Source: Glaciecola sp. 33A (GTDB taxonomy: Bacteria > Pseudomonadota > Gammaproteobacteria > Enterobacterales > Alteromonadaceae). Taken from it: 64,000 nucleotides of DNA. Of the stretch, positions 1 to 6,936 are shown in pieces. The notes under the pieces were generated by a model. The model saw only the letters and a program-made list of their open reading frames with translations, had not been told where the DNA came from and did no database searches. The stretch covers positions 1 to 64,000 of the forward strand of contig NZ_PJAR01000026.1 in the NCBI RefSeq assembly GCF_002836745.1, in the 5' to 3' direction. Position numbers and translations under genes: made by a program. Position 1 is the first letter of the stretch, and the number at the start of each line of letters is the position of its first letter.

Positions 1-2
1 GC

Positions 3-272
3 TCACACCTCAAAATCATCCCCTACAAGCCCATCAAAACAGACTTCTCCAGCCAGATAAAGGCCAAAAACTGGAAAATCAAAACTAGGAGTAAAAAACT
101 TTGCAAAACGTCTCGGCTCAAGGCAAAGTTCTGGACAATGAAAATTTAAAGAAAGGCGATGCTGTGAATAGTCAAAACCGACTTTTTCTAAAGCCTCGTT
201 ATGTTTTTGGAGAATCAATTGAAATTCGTAGAATCTGGAAATATTGACGGTAGAACCGTTATTTATTTTCAC
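3..272 (-). CDS. possible small ORF, no family recognised
   Basis: An 89-residue open frame on the minus strand, ending with TGA at the window edge. The composition is protein-like, with an acidic C-terminus and three Cys, but I recognise no family. Its first 50 or so bases overlap the start of the hydrolase on the other strand, and no clear ribosome site precedes its only Met. Reverse-oriented genes do occur in integron cassettes, so it could be real. It could equally be an antisense frame. Confidence 0.22.
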   Translation of the reverse strand: MKINNGSTVNISRFYEFQLILQKHNEALEKVGFDYSQHRLSLNFHCPELCLEPRRFAKFFTPSFDFPVFGLYLAGEVCFDGLVGDDFEV

Positions 273-1031
273 GGAGCGCCTGGCTCACCTGAAGAAATTT
301 CAATCTTTGACGAACACGCCAAAAAGCACAATTTACATATTATTTGTTATGATCGTTTTTCTATAGACTCATCATTACAGAATGAGGCTTACTATAAATA
401 TTTAGCTAGCGTTATTATCGATAAAGCGAATGGAGGGATGGTTGATATAATTGGTTTTTCAATCGGTTGCCATGCAGCCATTGAAACTAGCCTTTACCTA
501 AAAGGCACTGTTCGCGAACTACACCTTATATCTGCCGCAGCACCATTAGACGCTGCTGAATTTATAAATTCCATGGCAGGGAAGATGGTATTTTCTATGG
601 CAATGAAATATCCAACTATTTTCACTCTTTTATCGTATTGGCAAACTATTTTAGCCAAAATAGCTCCCAACGTTTTATTCAAAATGTTATTTGCTAGTGC
701 TATGGGGGAAGATAAAATTTTGTCAAAAACGGCTGACTTTAAAGGATTTATTAACCCAATTTTAATACATTGCTTTAAGAGCAACGTTAAAGGTTATATC
801 AGAGAAATAAAACAATATGTAACTCCATGGGGGAACTCAATTGTCAAATGCAGTGCTAACACTCACATTTGGCATGGTACCAGTGACAATTGGTCTCCTG
901 TAGGTATGGCTCGGTACTTAAAAGAGACTATAACCACTTCCACACACTTAGAGTTAATAACTGGTTTATCTCATTACACATGTTTGTATGCAGCAGTACC
1001 CAAAATATGCTCTCAACTAGAAAAAACATAA
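219..1031 (+). CDS. alpha/beta hydrolase, integron cassette gene
   Basis: A 270-residue cytoplasmic alpha/beta-fold hydrolase. The N-terminus carries the oxyanion-hole motif HGAPGS. The nucleophile elbow is GFSIG, and late acid and base candidates are the Asp in WHGTSDNWSP and the His in LSHYTC, so the catalytic triad looks intact. The frame opens at ATG 201, but I prefer TTG 219 because GGAGA lies just before it with normal spacing and the conserved fold starts there. The stop codon overlaps the first core site of the attC at 1026, the usual arrangement in a cassette. The substrate cannot be told; the family includes esterases, lactonases and haloperoxidase-like enzymes. Confidence 0.8.
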   Translation: MKFVESGNIDGRTVIYFHGAPGSPEEISIFDEHAKKHNLHIICYDRFSIDSSLQNEAYYKYLASVIIDKANGGMVDIIGFSIGCHAAIETSLYLKGTVRELHLISAAAPLDAAEFINSMAGKMVFSMAMKYPTIFTLLSYWQTILAKIAPNVLFKMLFASAMGEDKILSKTADFKGFINPILIHCFKSNVKGYIREIKQYVTPWGNSIVKCSANTHIWHGTSDNWSPVGMARYLKETITTSTHLELITGLSHYTCLYAAVPKICSQLEKT

Positions 1032-1127
1032 CAAGGGTTTTCAAGTCGGACAAATTACAGTTGGCTTTTTGTTCGTGCCTCACTTATTTTAGCCAACTGC
1101 AATTGGCCGCTTAAAACGGCGTTATGT
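1026..1127 (+). repeat. integron attC recombination site (complete)
   Basis: The outer cores ACATAAC (1026-1032) and GTTATGT (1121-1127) are perfect reverse complements. Between them are AAGTCGGAC near the left end and CCGCTTAAAACGGC near the right, plus an inner inverted repeat (CAGTTGGC with GCCAACTG). This is the layout of the VCR-like attC class of chromosomal integrons: a 102-bp site that folds into a hairpin and is cut by the integron integrase. It separates the hydrolase cassette from the next small cassette. No integrase gene lies in the window. Confidence 0.85.
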
Positions 1128-1147
1128 TGCAAAAAGAGATGTAGTTC

Positions 1148-1300
1148 ATGGGTCAGGTCAAGAGTAATTTTCAAATCATAGCCGCCACAGTTTCAACGCT
1201 TTACTTTGGTTTATTTGTGTTGTCATTATTATTAGTGCCGTTTGCTATTTGGGGCGTTTATAGTCCAGTATTGGAAAGCAGTGGACAACCTGCAACATAA
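1148..1300 (+). CDS. 50-residue single-span membrane protein, integron cassette gene
   Basis: A small frame of 50 codons starting at ATG 1148, 20 bases after the attC core, with AAAGAG just upstream as a weak ribosome site. A short polar start (MGQVKSNFQ) is followed by a hydrophobic stretch of about 28 residues (roughly residues 9-37), then a short polar tail. One transmembrane helix is therefore likely. The TAA stop is embedded in the next attC core ACATAAC, exactly as in the preceding cassette, which argues strongly that this is a genuine cassette gene. No family is recognised and the function is unknown. Confidence 0.65.
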   Translation: MGQVKSNFQIIAATVSTLYFGLFVLSLLLVPFAIWGVYSPVLESSGQPAT

Positions 1301-1385
1301 CAAGCGCATAAAGTCAGACTCTGCAAATGAGGCGACTTTTGGCAAAGAAAAACGACGCAAAAATGCGTCTAATTTGCTCCGCTTC
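1295..1385 (+). repeat. attC site truncated by a mobile element
   Basis: It starts with the same core ACATAAC (1295-1301) followed by AAGCGCATAAAGTCAGAC, as in the complete attC. Part of the right arm (AATTTGCTCCGCTT, pairing with GCAAATGAGGCG) is present. The final GGCGTTATGT is missing because the 111-bp element at 1386 follows directly. The site should no longer recombine normally. Confidence 0.7.
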
Positions 1386-1496
1386 GGTACAGTCAAGTTA
1401 ACAAGCTGACTCAGAAATTGGTGTGAAAAATCTGGTCAAATGTATTGTAGTCAAATCAGGATAGTCACCGTCTAATACCAATAAGTTGACAGTACC
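1386..1496. mobile_element. 111-bp miniature element with IS6-type ends
   Basis: The left end is GGTACAGTCAAGTTAACAAG. The right end AAGTTGACAGTACC is its imperfect inverted repeat (GGTACTGTCAACTT). The left end closely matches that of the 236-bp element at 6670, including the following CTCAGAAA, and that copy still holds a piece of IS6-family transposase. No coding capacity remains. No clear 8-bp target duplication is seen, so the insertion may have come with a deletion of the attC end. Confidence 0.7.
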
Positions 1497-2169
1497 CTCT
1501 ATTAATTTATGGGGGATTACCAGGGGGGTGAAAGCAGCCGATTTTAGTCTATTACTCAATTTTTTCATATACTTAGGCGCTCAAAAAAAGCGCCTTCAAC
1601 TGTTCTGGAAAACAGGTTTGATTATTGCTTTTCGAGACTCTGTTACAAAATAAGCAACCGTAAAATCGCATGAGCTTTTGATACAAAATATGATCGCAGA
1701 GTGAACGATATTTGAATAGAATCGCCAATTCCCAATGGCACTTCAAACAATTGTCAACATAGTGAATACAATCTTTCTGCAAAACCTCTATTTATCTGCG
1801 ACATCTATTCATTAATACTTCAACTCTACCATCAATTAAGGGAAAGATTAAGGTGTATCATTTACTAACAAAGTTAAAAGCAATATTCAGTTTAAACACA
1901 AAGGCTGTCTCCACTTTGGCTGCATCTGGACAGTACACTATTAGTTTTAAGTCATCCGACTGCCCGATGCTCACCGAATTTGATTCAGGCTGGCAAACAC
2001 CTTACGCAATTTTCGATATGAGCGTTTACACCGCGCTCTGTTCCTAGCAGTGAATCCATTATAGATGGATAGCACGGCTGTTTATCAGTTAAGTTTGTCA
2101 CAAAGTCTTGTGATTTGCCAAAGACTCAACATAGCGTTAAATCGTTAAAAAGCGATCAAACGGAGAAAC
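1497..2169. other. gene-poor stretch between the integron end and the fusion gene
   Basis: I see no convincing gene. A short hairpin (AGGCGCT with AGCGCCT) lies at about 1574-1594 without a T tract. A 69-codon frame at 1573-1782 on the minus strand and a 64-codon frame at 1853-2047 on the plus strand have no recognisable family. Just before the next gene, CACAAAGTCTTGTG (2099-2112) is a short palindrome that could be an operator. Confidence 0.4.
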
Positions 2170-4254
2170 ATGATGGAAAATGAACAAAACAATAGCTCAT
2201 CACCCTTTCACAGTGGTGAACAGAAATTGCAATCAAGGGCAGGGAAGCGTGATGCAATGGAAAAGTTTGGTCGCCGAGTTATACGCAATTACTTACCACA
2301 GCAGCATCGTGAATTTTATGCCCAGTTGCCTTTTATCGTCGCTGGTTGTGTTGATGAAAAAGGAGATACATGGGCTTCACTGCTAGCTGGCAAGCCCGGA
2401 TTTATTCAATCGCCGGAGGCAACACTGCTGTCTGTGCAGCATTCACCTATTAAGGGTGATCCAATCAATAAGGCTCTAGCATCCGATGGTGCGCCGATTG
2501 GTTTGTTGGGAATCGAATTAAGCAGTCGACGCAGGAATAGGGTCAATGCTCGTGTTCAAAAACCTGTTAGTGGCCAGCCAGTTCAATTGGCAGTCGACCA
2601 GGCATTTGGAAACTGTCCACAATATATTCAAACCCGAGCGCTTCACTTTTATCGCGAACCGAGCATACAAGAGATTGGTGAAGAACCGCTCCAATTGACC
2701 GAGCTAGACGATGATGCCAATCGATTAATTGATAACGCCGATACTTTTTTTGTTTCTAGCTTTATCTCAGCAAAAAACAACCCGCAAGTTGAGGGAGTCG
2801 ATGTGTCCCACCGCGGAGGTCTGCCCGGTTTTGTCAAAAGACAAAACAACACATTAACGATCCCAGATTACGTAGGCAATTTTCATTTCAATACGTTGGG
2901 TAACTTCCTACTTAACCCGAAAGCGGGTTTGGTGTTTACCGATTTTCAAAGTGGTGACGTATTAATGCTTACCGGCAGTGTTGAGATACTTTGGGAAGAT
3001 CATCCTGAGGTTCAAGCATTTAATGGTGCCGAGAGAGCTTGGCGATTTACTATGAAAAAGGCACTTTGGCTTAAAAAAGCCTTACCTTTTACTGCGAGCC
3101 TAGATCAATATTCACCAAACTCAGTTATTACCGGTTCGTGGTCTGAGGCTCAGCGGTTGATTAAGGCACAGAGACAACGGCAGCAGTGGCAGCCTTTACG
3201 AGTATCTAAAATTGTTGAAGAAAGCGCAATGATAAAGTCATTTTACCTGCAACACAGCGCAGGACGTGCATTATTGCCATTTGAAGCTGGGCAACATTTA
3301 ACGATTAAAGTCACGCCAGATGGAAGTAACAAGTCGGTAATTCGCACTTACACCGTGTCTTCTGCGCCCCACGATGAAAACTATCGTTTATCGGTAAAAC
3401 GTGAAGATGCCGGTTACATCTCTAAATATTTACACGAAACGCTAAAAGTGGGTGACCTGATTGAGGCAACATATCCCAAAGGAGATTTTTTCATTGATGC
3501 GTCAATCAAGCGCCCTGCTGTACTACTCGCTGGTGGAATTGGTATCACGCCAATGAAGTCTATGGGTGAGCATATTGCCAGAGAGGGTTTGCGCACACGT
3601 TATACCCGACCTACTTATATCTTTCATTCGTCACGAACCAGCGAAGAAAGAGTTTTCTATCAGGAGCTTACATCATTAGCATCTGCCTCCGCAGGCAACA
3701 TCCAATTTTATTCGTTTCTTTCACAACCCACAGCCGACGACAAACCTGGTCAAGACTACAACGGCTCAGGCCGTTTAAGTGCTGATGTGTTTAGGCAAAT
3801 TCTGCCTTTAGACGATTATGATTTCTACTTATGTGGCCCCTCAGGTTTTATGCAATCTATGTACGATGAGCTTATGACGCTGGGGATCCGTGATGAACGG
3901 ATCTTTGCTGAGGCCTTTGGTCCTTCAACGATACGCCGACACATTGGCCAAAATAACGTTGCTGCAAAGACGCCAATCGAAGAAGGCGATGATGTTATCG
4001 TTAAGTTCAAGGTATCTGGCTTCGAGCAGCGCTGGAGCAAAGGCGAAGATGTATTGTTGGAAGTCGCTGAAGCACATGGTCTGGAACCTGAATTTAGCTG
4101 TCGAAACGGGGTTTGTGGGTCATGCGCGGTGAAAGTGGAATCGGGGGAGGTTGCATATCGAACTCAACCCACTGCATCGGTCAATTCCGGAGAGGTACTG
4201 ATTTGTTGCGCGGTTCCGGCTAAAGGCACAAAGACACTCGAGCTCGCCCTTTAG
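2170..4254 (+). CDS. PPOX-like / FAD-NAD reductase / 2Fe-2S ferredoxin fusion protein
   Basis: A 694-residue cytoplasmic redox protein with three modules. Residues about 30-330 resemble the pyridoxamine-phosphate-oxidase-like flavin-binding family (split beta barrel). Residues about 340-600 are a ferredoxin-NADP reductase type unit, with the FAD motif RTYTVSS at 392 and the nucleotide-binding GGIGITP at 455. The end is a plant-type ferredoxin with the cluster motif CRNGVCGSC (Cys 644, 649, 652) and a late CC pair near 679. GGAG stands six bases before ATG 2170. Proteins of this architecture are usually annotated as FAD-binding oxidoreductases of unknown substrate. It stands alone, with the glutaredoxin/GST genes nearby on the other strand, so a role in electrophile or redox stress is only a guess. 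Confidence 0.88.
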   Translation: MMENEQNNSSSPFHSGEQKLQSRAGKRDAMEKFGRRVIRNYLPQQHREFYAQLPFIVAGCVDEKGDTWASLLAGKPGFIQSPEATLLSVQHSPIKGDPINKALASDGAPIGLLGIELSSRRRNRVNARVQKPVSGQPVQLAVDQAFGNCPQYIQTRALHFYREPSIQEIGEEPLQLTELDDDANRLIDNADTFFVSSFISAKNNPQVEGVDVSHRGGLPGFVKRQNNTLTIPDYVGNFHFNTLGNFLLNPKAGLVFTDFQSGDVLMLTGSVEILWEDHPEVQAFNGAERAWRFTMKKALWLKKALPFTASLDQYSPNSVITGSWSEAQRLIKAQRQRQQWQPLRVSKIVEESAMIKSFYLQHSAGRALLPFEAGQHLTIKVTPDGSNKSVIRTYTVSSAPHDENYRLSVKREDAGYISKYLHETLKVGDLIEATYPKGDFFIDASIKRPAVLLAGGIGITPMKSMGEHIAREGLRTRYTRPTYIFHSSRTSEERVFYQELTSLASASAGNIQFYSFLSQPTADDKPGQDYNGSGRLSADVFRQILPLDDYDFYLCGPSGFMQSMYDELMTLGIRDERIFAEAFGPSTIRRHIGQNNVAAKTPIEEGDDVIVKFKVSGFEQRWSKGEDVLLEVAEAHGLEPEFSCRNGVCGSCAVKVESGEVAYRTQPTASVNSGEVLICCAVPAKGTKTLELAL

Positions 4255-4282
4255 TTTTATTTTAAATAACTTGGGGATTCTA

Positions 4283-4440
4283 ATGCAAACACGCCCCCCA
4301 TTCCTCCTTTTGATTTTGCTAGTGCATCACAAAAGGTCCGTTTGGCCGAAGACGGTTGGAATAGCCGCAACGCTAATGCTGTGTCTAAAGCCTATAGTGT
4401 CAATACCCAGTAGCGAAACCGCGCTATTTTGCCAATGAAC
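4283..4440 (+). pseudogene. DUF1348 (NTF2/SnoaL-like) gene, broken
   Basis: Reading from ATG 4283 and allowing one extra base in the run of six C at about 4293-4298 gives an N-terminus typical of DUF1348 proteins, with [20 protein letters not shown] followed by the start of the next helix. In that frame the codon expected to be Trp in the conserved WRNR is TAG (4411-4413). Homology fades after about 4440. Frameshift, nonsense codon and loss of the C-terminal two thirds all indicate a dead gene. DUF1348 proteins are small NTF2-fold proteins of unknown activity. The remaining bases up to the GST stop hold no recognised gene. Confidence 0.7.
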
Positions 4441-4629
4441 CACTAAATGAAGTAGATAAACTTTACTTGGAAGCGCCAGCAGAGTAACGCCAGAGTATTA
4501 CTCTTGATATGATAGAGGGCGAAGCGACGTTTGATATAGTGCAAGCTAAGGTCAAAGTGCACATTGCGCAGAAAGTGAACTCGACCCCGGGCATGTTGCA
4601 GTGCCGCAGAGTCTATAAAAATAAATGAG

Positions 4630-5253
4630 TTAAGCGCGTAACCCAACATGAGTTACTTGCATAGGCACAAAACCTTTTAAGGAGCGAACATTGTCAAGCC
4701 ACTTCTTGATATTAGGGTAGTTTTCTAATGACACGTCACCTTCAGGAGCATGTTCGATATAAGTGAAGTTTGCAATATCGGCTATTGTGGCTGAATCACC
4801 TACTAACCAATCCCGCTGCGCTAAATGTTGATCCATGGTATCGAACAATCTATACGCCGTTTGTTTGGCATTTTCATGGTCAAGGCCCGCACCAAATACA
4901 TTTACAAGTCTCGCTGCCGCTGGGCCAAAAGCAACTGCCCCTGCTGCGACAGATAACCAGCGCTGAATTTCAGCTTGGATGACAGCATCATTTGGATACC
5001 ATTGGGTCGTGCTATCAAATTTGCCTGCTAGGTATACTAAAATACCATTTGAATCATTGATGAACCTGCCATCGATCTCTAGAACGGGCACTTGACCAAA
5101 TATGTTTTTCGCTAAAAATTCAGGTTGTTTATGGGCGCCTTGTTTTAGAGCGACTTCAATCACTTCGATATTTAGCCCTAATACAGAGGCAAATAATTCG
5201 GCGCGGTGAGAATGGCCAGAAAGTGGAAAACCGTGCAATTTAATAGTGTTCAT
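4630..5253 (-). CDS. glutathione S-transferase family protein
   Basis: A 207-residue cytosolic GST. The thioredoxin-like N-domain starts at MNTIKLHGFPLSGHSHR, where the Ser/His region supplies the glutathione-activating residue. The cis-Pro and Ser substrate motif is seen in VPVLEIDGRFINDSNGI. The helical C-domain follows, with WLVGDSATIADIANFTY as the conserved capping box. The frame extends further upstream, but ATG 5253 is chosen because AAGGAC lies just before it and the fold begins there. It follows the glutaredoxin gene by 16 bases on the same strand, so the two are probably co-transcribed. They are divergent from the LysR gene, a likely controller. Confidence 0.9.
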   Translation of the reverse strand: MNTIKLHGFPLSGHSHRAELFASVLGLNIEVIEVALKQGAHKQPEFLAKNIFGQVPVLEIDGRFINDSNGILVYLAGKFDSTTQWYPNDAVIQAEIQRWLSVAAGAVAFGPAAARLVNVFGAGLDHENAKQTAYRLFDTMDQHLAQRDWLVGDSATIADIANFTYIEHAPEGDVSLENYPNIKKWLDNVRSLKGFVPMQVTHVGLRA

Positions 5254-5269
5254 AGTGTTGTCCTTTTGT

Positions 5270-5506
5270 TTATTTAAGGTTGTTAAAATCAATGTTTAAA
5301 AGTTCTTCAAAACCACTCACTGAGCGATTATTAATAAAAACTTGTGGGTAAGTTTGGTTTGCCGTATGAGTGTGCAGTTCTTGCAGCGCACTAGAGTCTT
5401 GATAGACGTCGTATTCGACAAACGGTATGTGTCGGCTGGTCAACAAAGCGAGTGTATGTTCGCAGTACCCGCAGCCGGGTCCGGTATATATTTCCACAGG
5501 GTGCAT
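5270..5506 (-). CDS. glutaredoxin
   Basis: A 78-residue dithiol glutaredoxin. It has the active-site CGYC near residues 12-15, the cis-proline motif TYPQVFIN and the glutathione-binding SGFEEL, and normal family length. It reduces glutathione-mixed disulfides in the cytoplasm. First gene of a minus-strand pair with the GST and divergent from the LysR regulator. Confidence 0.93.
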   Translation of the reverse strand: MHPVEIYTGPGCGYCEHTLALLTSRHIPFVEYDVYQDSSALQELHTHTANQTYPQVFINNRSVSGFEELLNIDFNNLK

Positions 5507-5601
5507 GTGGCCTCCAATTAACTCGTTTCAACATTGTCCCGAGTACGGAATGCATATTACGCTTCTAAATTTATTGAAAAAGAGGGTTGATATAGAATTA
5601 A

Positions 5602-5620
5602 TGTCAATGATACATTGACA
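5602..5620. promoter_or_regulatory. perfect 8-bp inverted repeat at the lysR start, probable operator
   Basis: TGTCAATG (5602-5609) and CATTGACA (5613-5620) are perfect inverted repeats separated by ATA. The site overlaps the start region of the LysR gene and faces the glutaredoxin promoter. A T-N11-A style dyad here is typical of a LysR-type autoregulatory site. Binding is inferred, not shown. Confidence 0.55.
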
Positions 5621-5623
5621 ATT

Positions 5624-6508
5624 ATGGATACGATTCTGGGTATTAAAACGATTATTGCAGTGGTAGAAGCGGGCTCTTTTACTGCAGCAGGCGACCGGCT
5701 GTCTATTTCAAAAGCGCTGGTCAGTAAGTATGTGGGGATCGTGGAAGAGCAGCTTGGCGTGCGTTTATTCAATCGCTCAACAAGAAAAATATCTATTACT
5801 GAGGCCGGTAAAAATTACTATGAGCGAGTCGTACCGTTATTTGATGACTATTCTGAATTAGTCGATAACTTAGCAGAACATGAAACCTCACCTCGTGGTC
5901 AATTGAGGATTAGCGCGCCGGTGACCTTTGGCGAATCTAACCTTGCTCCTTTATTACCTGAATTAATCAATCGGTATCCTGATTTGAGTGTTGATTTGCA
6001 TTTGTCCGATAAAATTATTGATATGCTTGAGGAAGGCATTGATCTGGTGATCAGGATCGGTGGCGTTGACGATTCAAATCTTATTGCCCGCAAAATCACA
6101 TCGTTTCCTTTAATCATGTGCGCTTCACCAGCTTATCTTGAAGCCCATGGACATCCAACTAATGCGCAAGAGTTGGAGCAACACACCACCATTATCGATA
6201 GTAACTTTAGAATTGGGTTTAACTGGCCATTAATGAATAAAGATGGAGAGCCGTCGGTTGCACATGTTAAATCACACATTTCAGCAAACAGTCCAAGAGC
6301 AGTTAAAGAAGTGGTATTGGCAAGCGGCGGAATTGGCTTGATACCCGAATTTGTTATTGAAGAGCAACTTCGGTCCGGCGAGCTAGTGCGAGTTATGGGC
6401 AGCCATAAAACCCTAGAATTTGGTATGTTTGCCATATACCCTCATCGCAAGTTTGTGCCCAGAAAGGTGCGTGCAATGGTCGATTTTCTGATCGAAAAAT
6501 TTCGTTAA
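5624..6508 (+). CDS. LysR-family transcriptional regulator
   Basis: A 294-residue LysR-type regulator. The N-terminal winged helix reads FTAAGDRLSISKALVSKYV, a slightly unusual recognition helix, followed by the linker helix and a substrate-binding domain (about residues 90-290) with the ARKITSFPLIMCASPAYLEAHG signature of the CrgA/AaeR-like group. A TTG at 5615 and ATG at 5601 are alternatives; ATG 5624 best fits the family start. It is divergent from the glutaredoxin-GST pair and probably controls it and itself through the palindrome at 5602. No effector can be named. Confidence 0.92.
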   Translation: MDTILGIKTIIAVVEAGSFTAAGDRLSISKALVSKYVGIVEEQLGVRLFNRSTRKISITEAGKNYYERVVPLFDDYSELVDNLAEHETSPRGQLRISAPVTFGESNLAPLLPELINRYPDLSVDLHLSDKIIDMLEEGIDLVIRIGGVDDSNLIARKITSFPLIMCASPAYLEAHGHPTNAQELEQHTTIIDSNFRIGFNWPLMNKDGEPSVAHVKSHISANSPRAVKEVVLASGGIGLIPEFVIEEQLRSGELVRVMGSHKTLEFGMFAIYPHRKFVPRKVRAMVDFLIEKFR

Positions 6509-6534
6509 AGTATCCCCTAAGTTTAGTGACAGTC

Positions 6535-6567
6535 TAAGTGGCGACTCTCACAAATAGCCACTTATTT
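6535..6567 (+). terminator. possible terminator after lysR
   Basis: TAAGTGGC (6535-6542) and GCCACTTA (6557-6564) form an 8-bp stem with a 14-base loop, followed by TTTG. It lies 27 bases after the LysR stop. The T tract is short, so termination strength is uncertain. Confidence 0.45.
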
Positions 6568-6669
6568 GCGCGGCATGTATTGCTTAAGTAACTACTTTTA
6601 ACAATATTGTGCAAATTCCAACTTTTTTCGATCAATTGTTTACGTTCAAAGTCGTTCATACATAATTCT

Positions 6670-6905
6670 GGTACTGTCAAGTTAACGAGTAGTCTCAGAA
6701 ACATGCGATAATCAGGGCATGAAATTACTACTATTTATGTCGGATATCGCTATCCATCCCAAATTATCAGTCACGCCGTTTGGCTATATCATCGATTTAC
6801 ACTTAGCTTTCGTGACATCGAAGAATTGCTGGCAGCAAGAGAGATTGCCGTCAGTTACGAAATCATCAGACACTGGTGCCAGAAATTCGGTGACTTGACA
6901 GTACC
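6670..6905 (+). mobile_element. 236-bp deletion derivative of an IS6-family insertion sequence
   Basis: The ends GGTACTGTCAAGT (6670) and ACTTGACAGTACC (to 6905) are perfect 13-bp inverted repeats. Inside, the plus strand encodes the N-terminal part of an IS6-type transposase: YPSQIISHAVWLYHRF, then SFRDIEELLAAREIAVSYE, then the HWCQKFG helix-turn-helix segment. This runs straight into the right inverted repeat, so the catalytic DDE domain has been deleted internally. The element could move only with help from a full IS6 copy elsewhere. No matching flanking duplication is visible. Confidence 0.8.
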
Positions 6906-6936
6906 GGGCTAAGTTATACCGCTGACACAAAGGCAA

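Noticed and set aside
890-1114. 74-codon frame running through the attC site
   Set aside because: It overlaps the hydrolase end and the recombination site in another frame; cassette structure explains the region better.
1574-1594. Hairpin AGGCGCT...AGCGCCT as a terminator
   Set aside because: No T tract on either side and no gene ending at it.
1573-1782. 69-codon Cys/Leu-rich minus-strand frame
   Set aside because: No family, no ribosome site, and it lies in decayed sequence next to an insertion.
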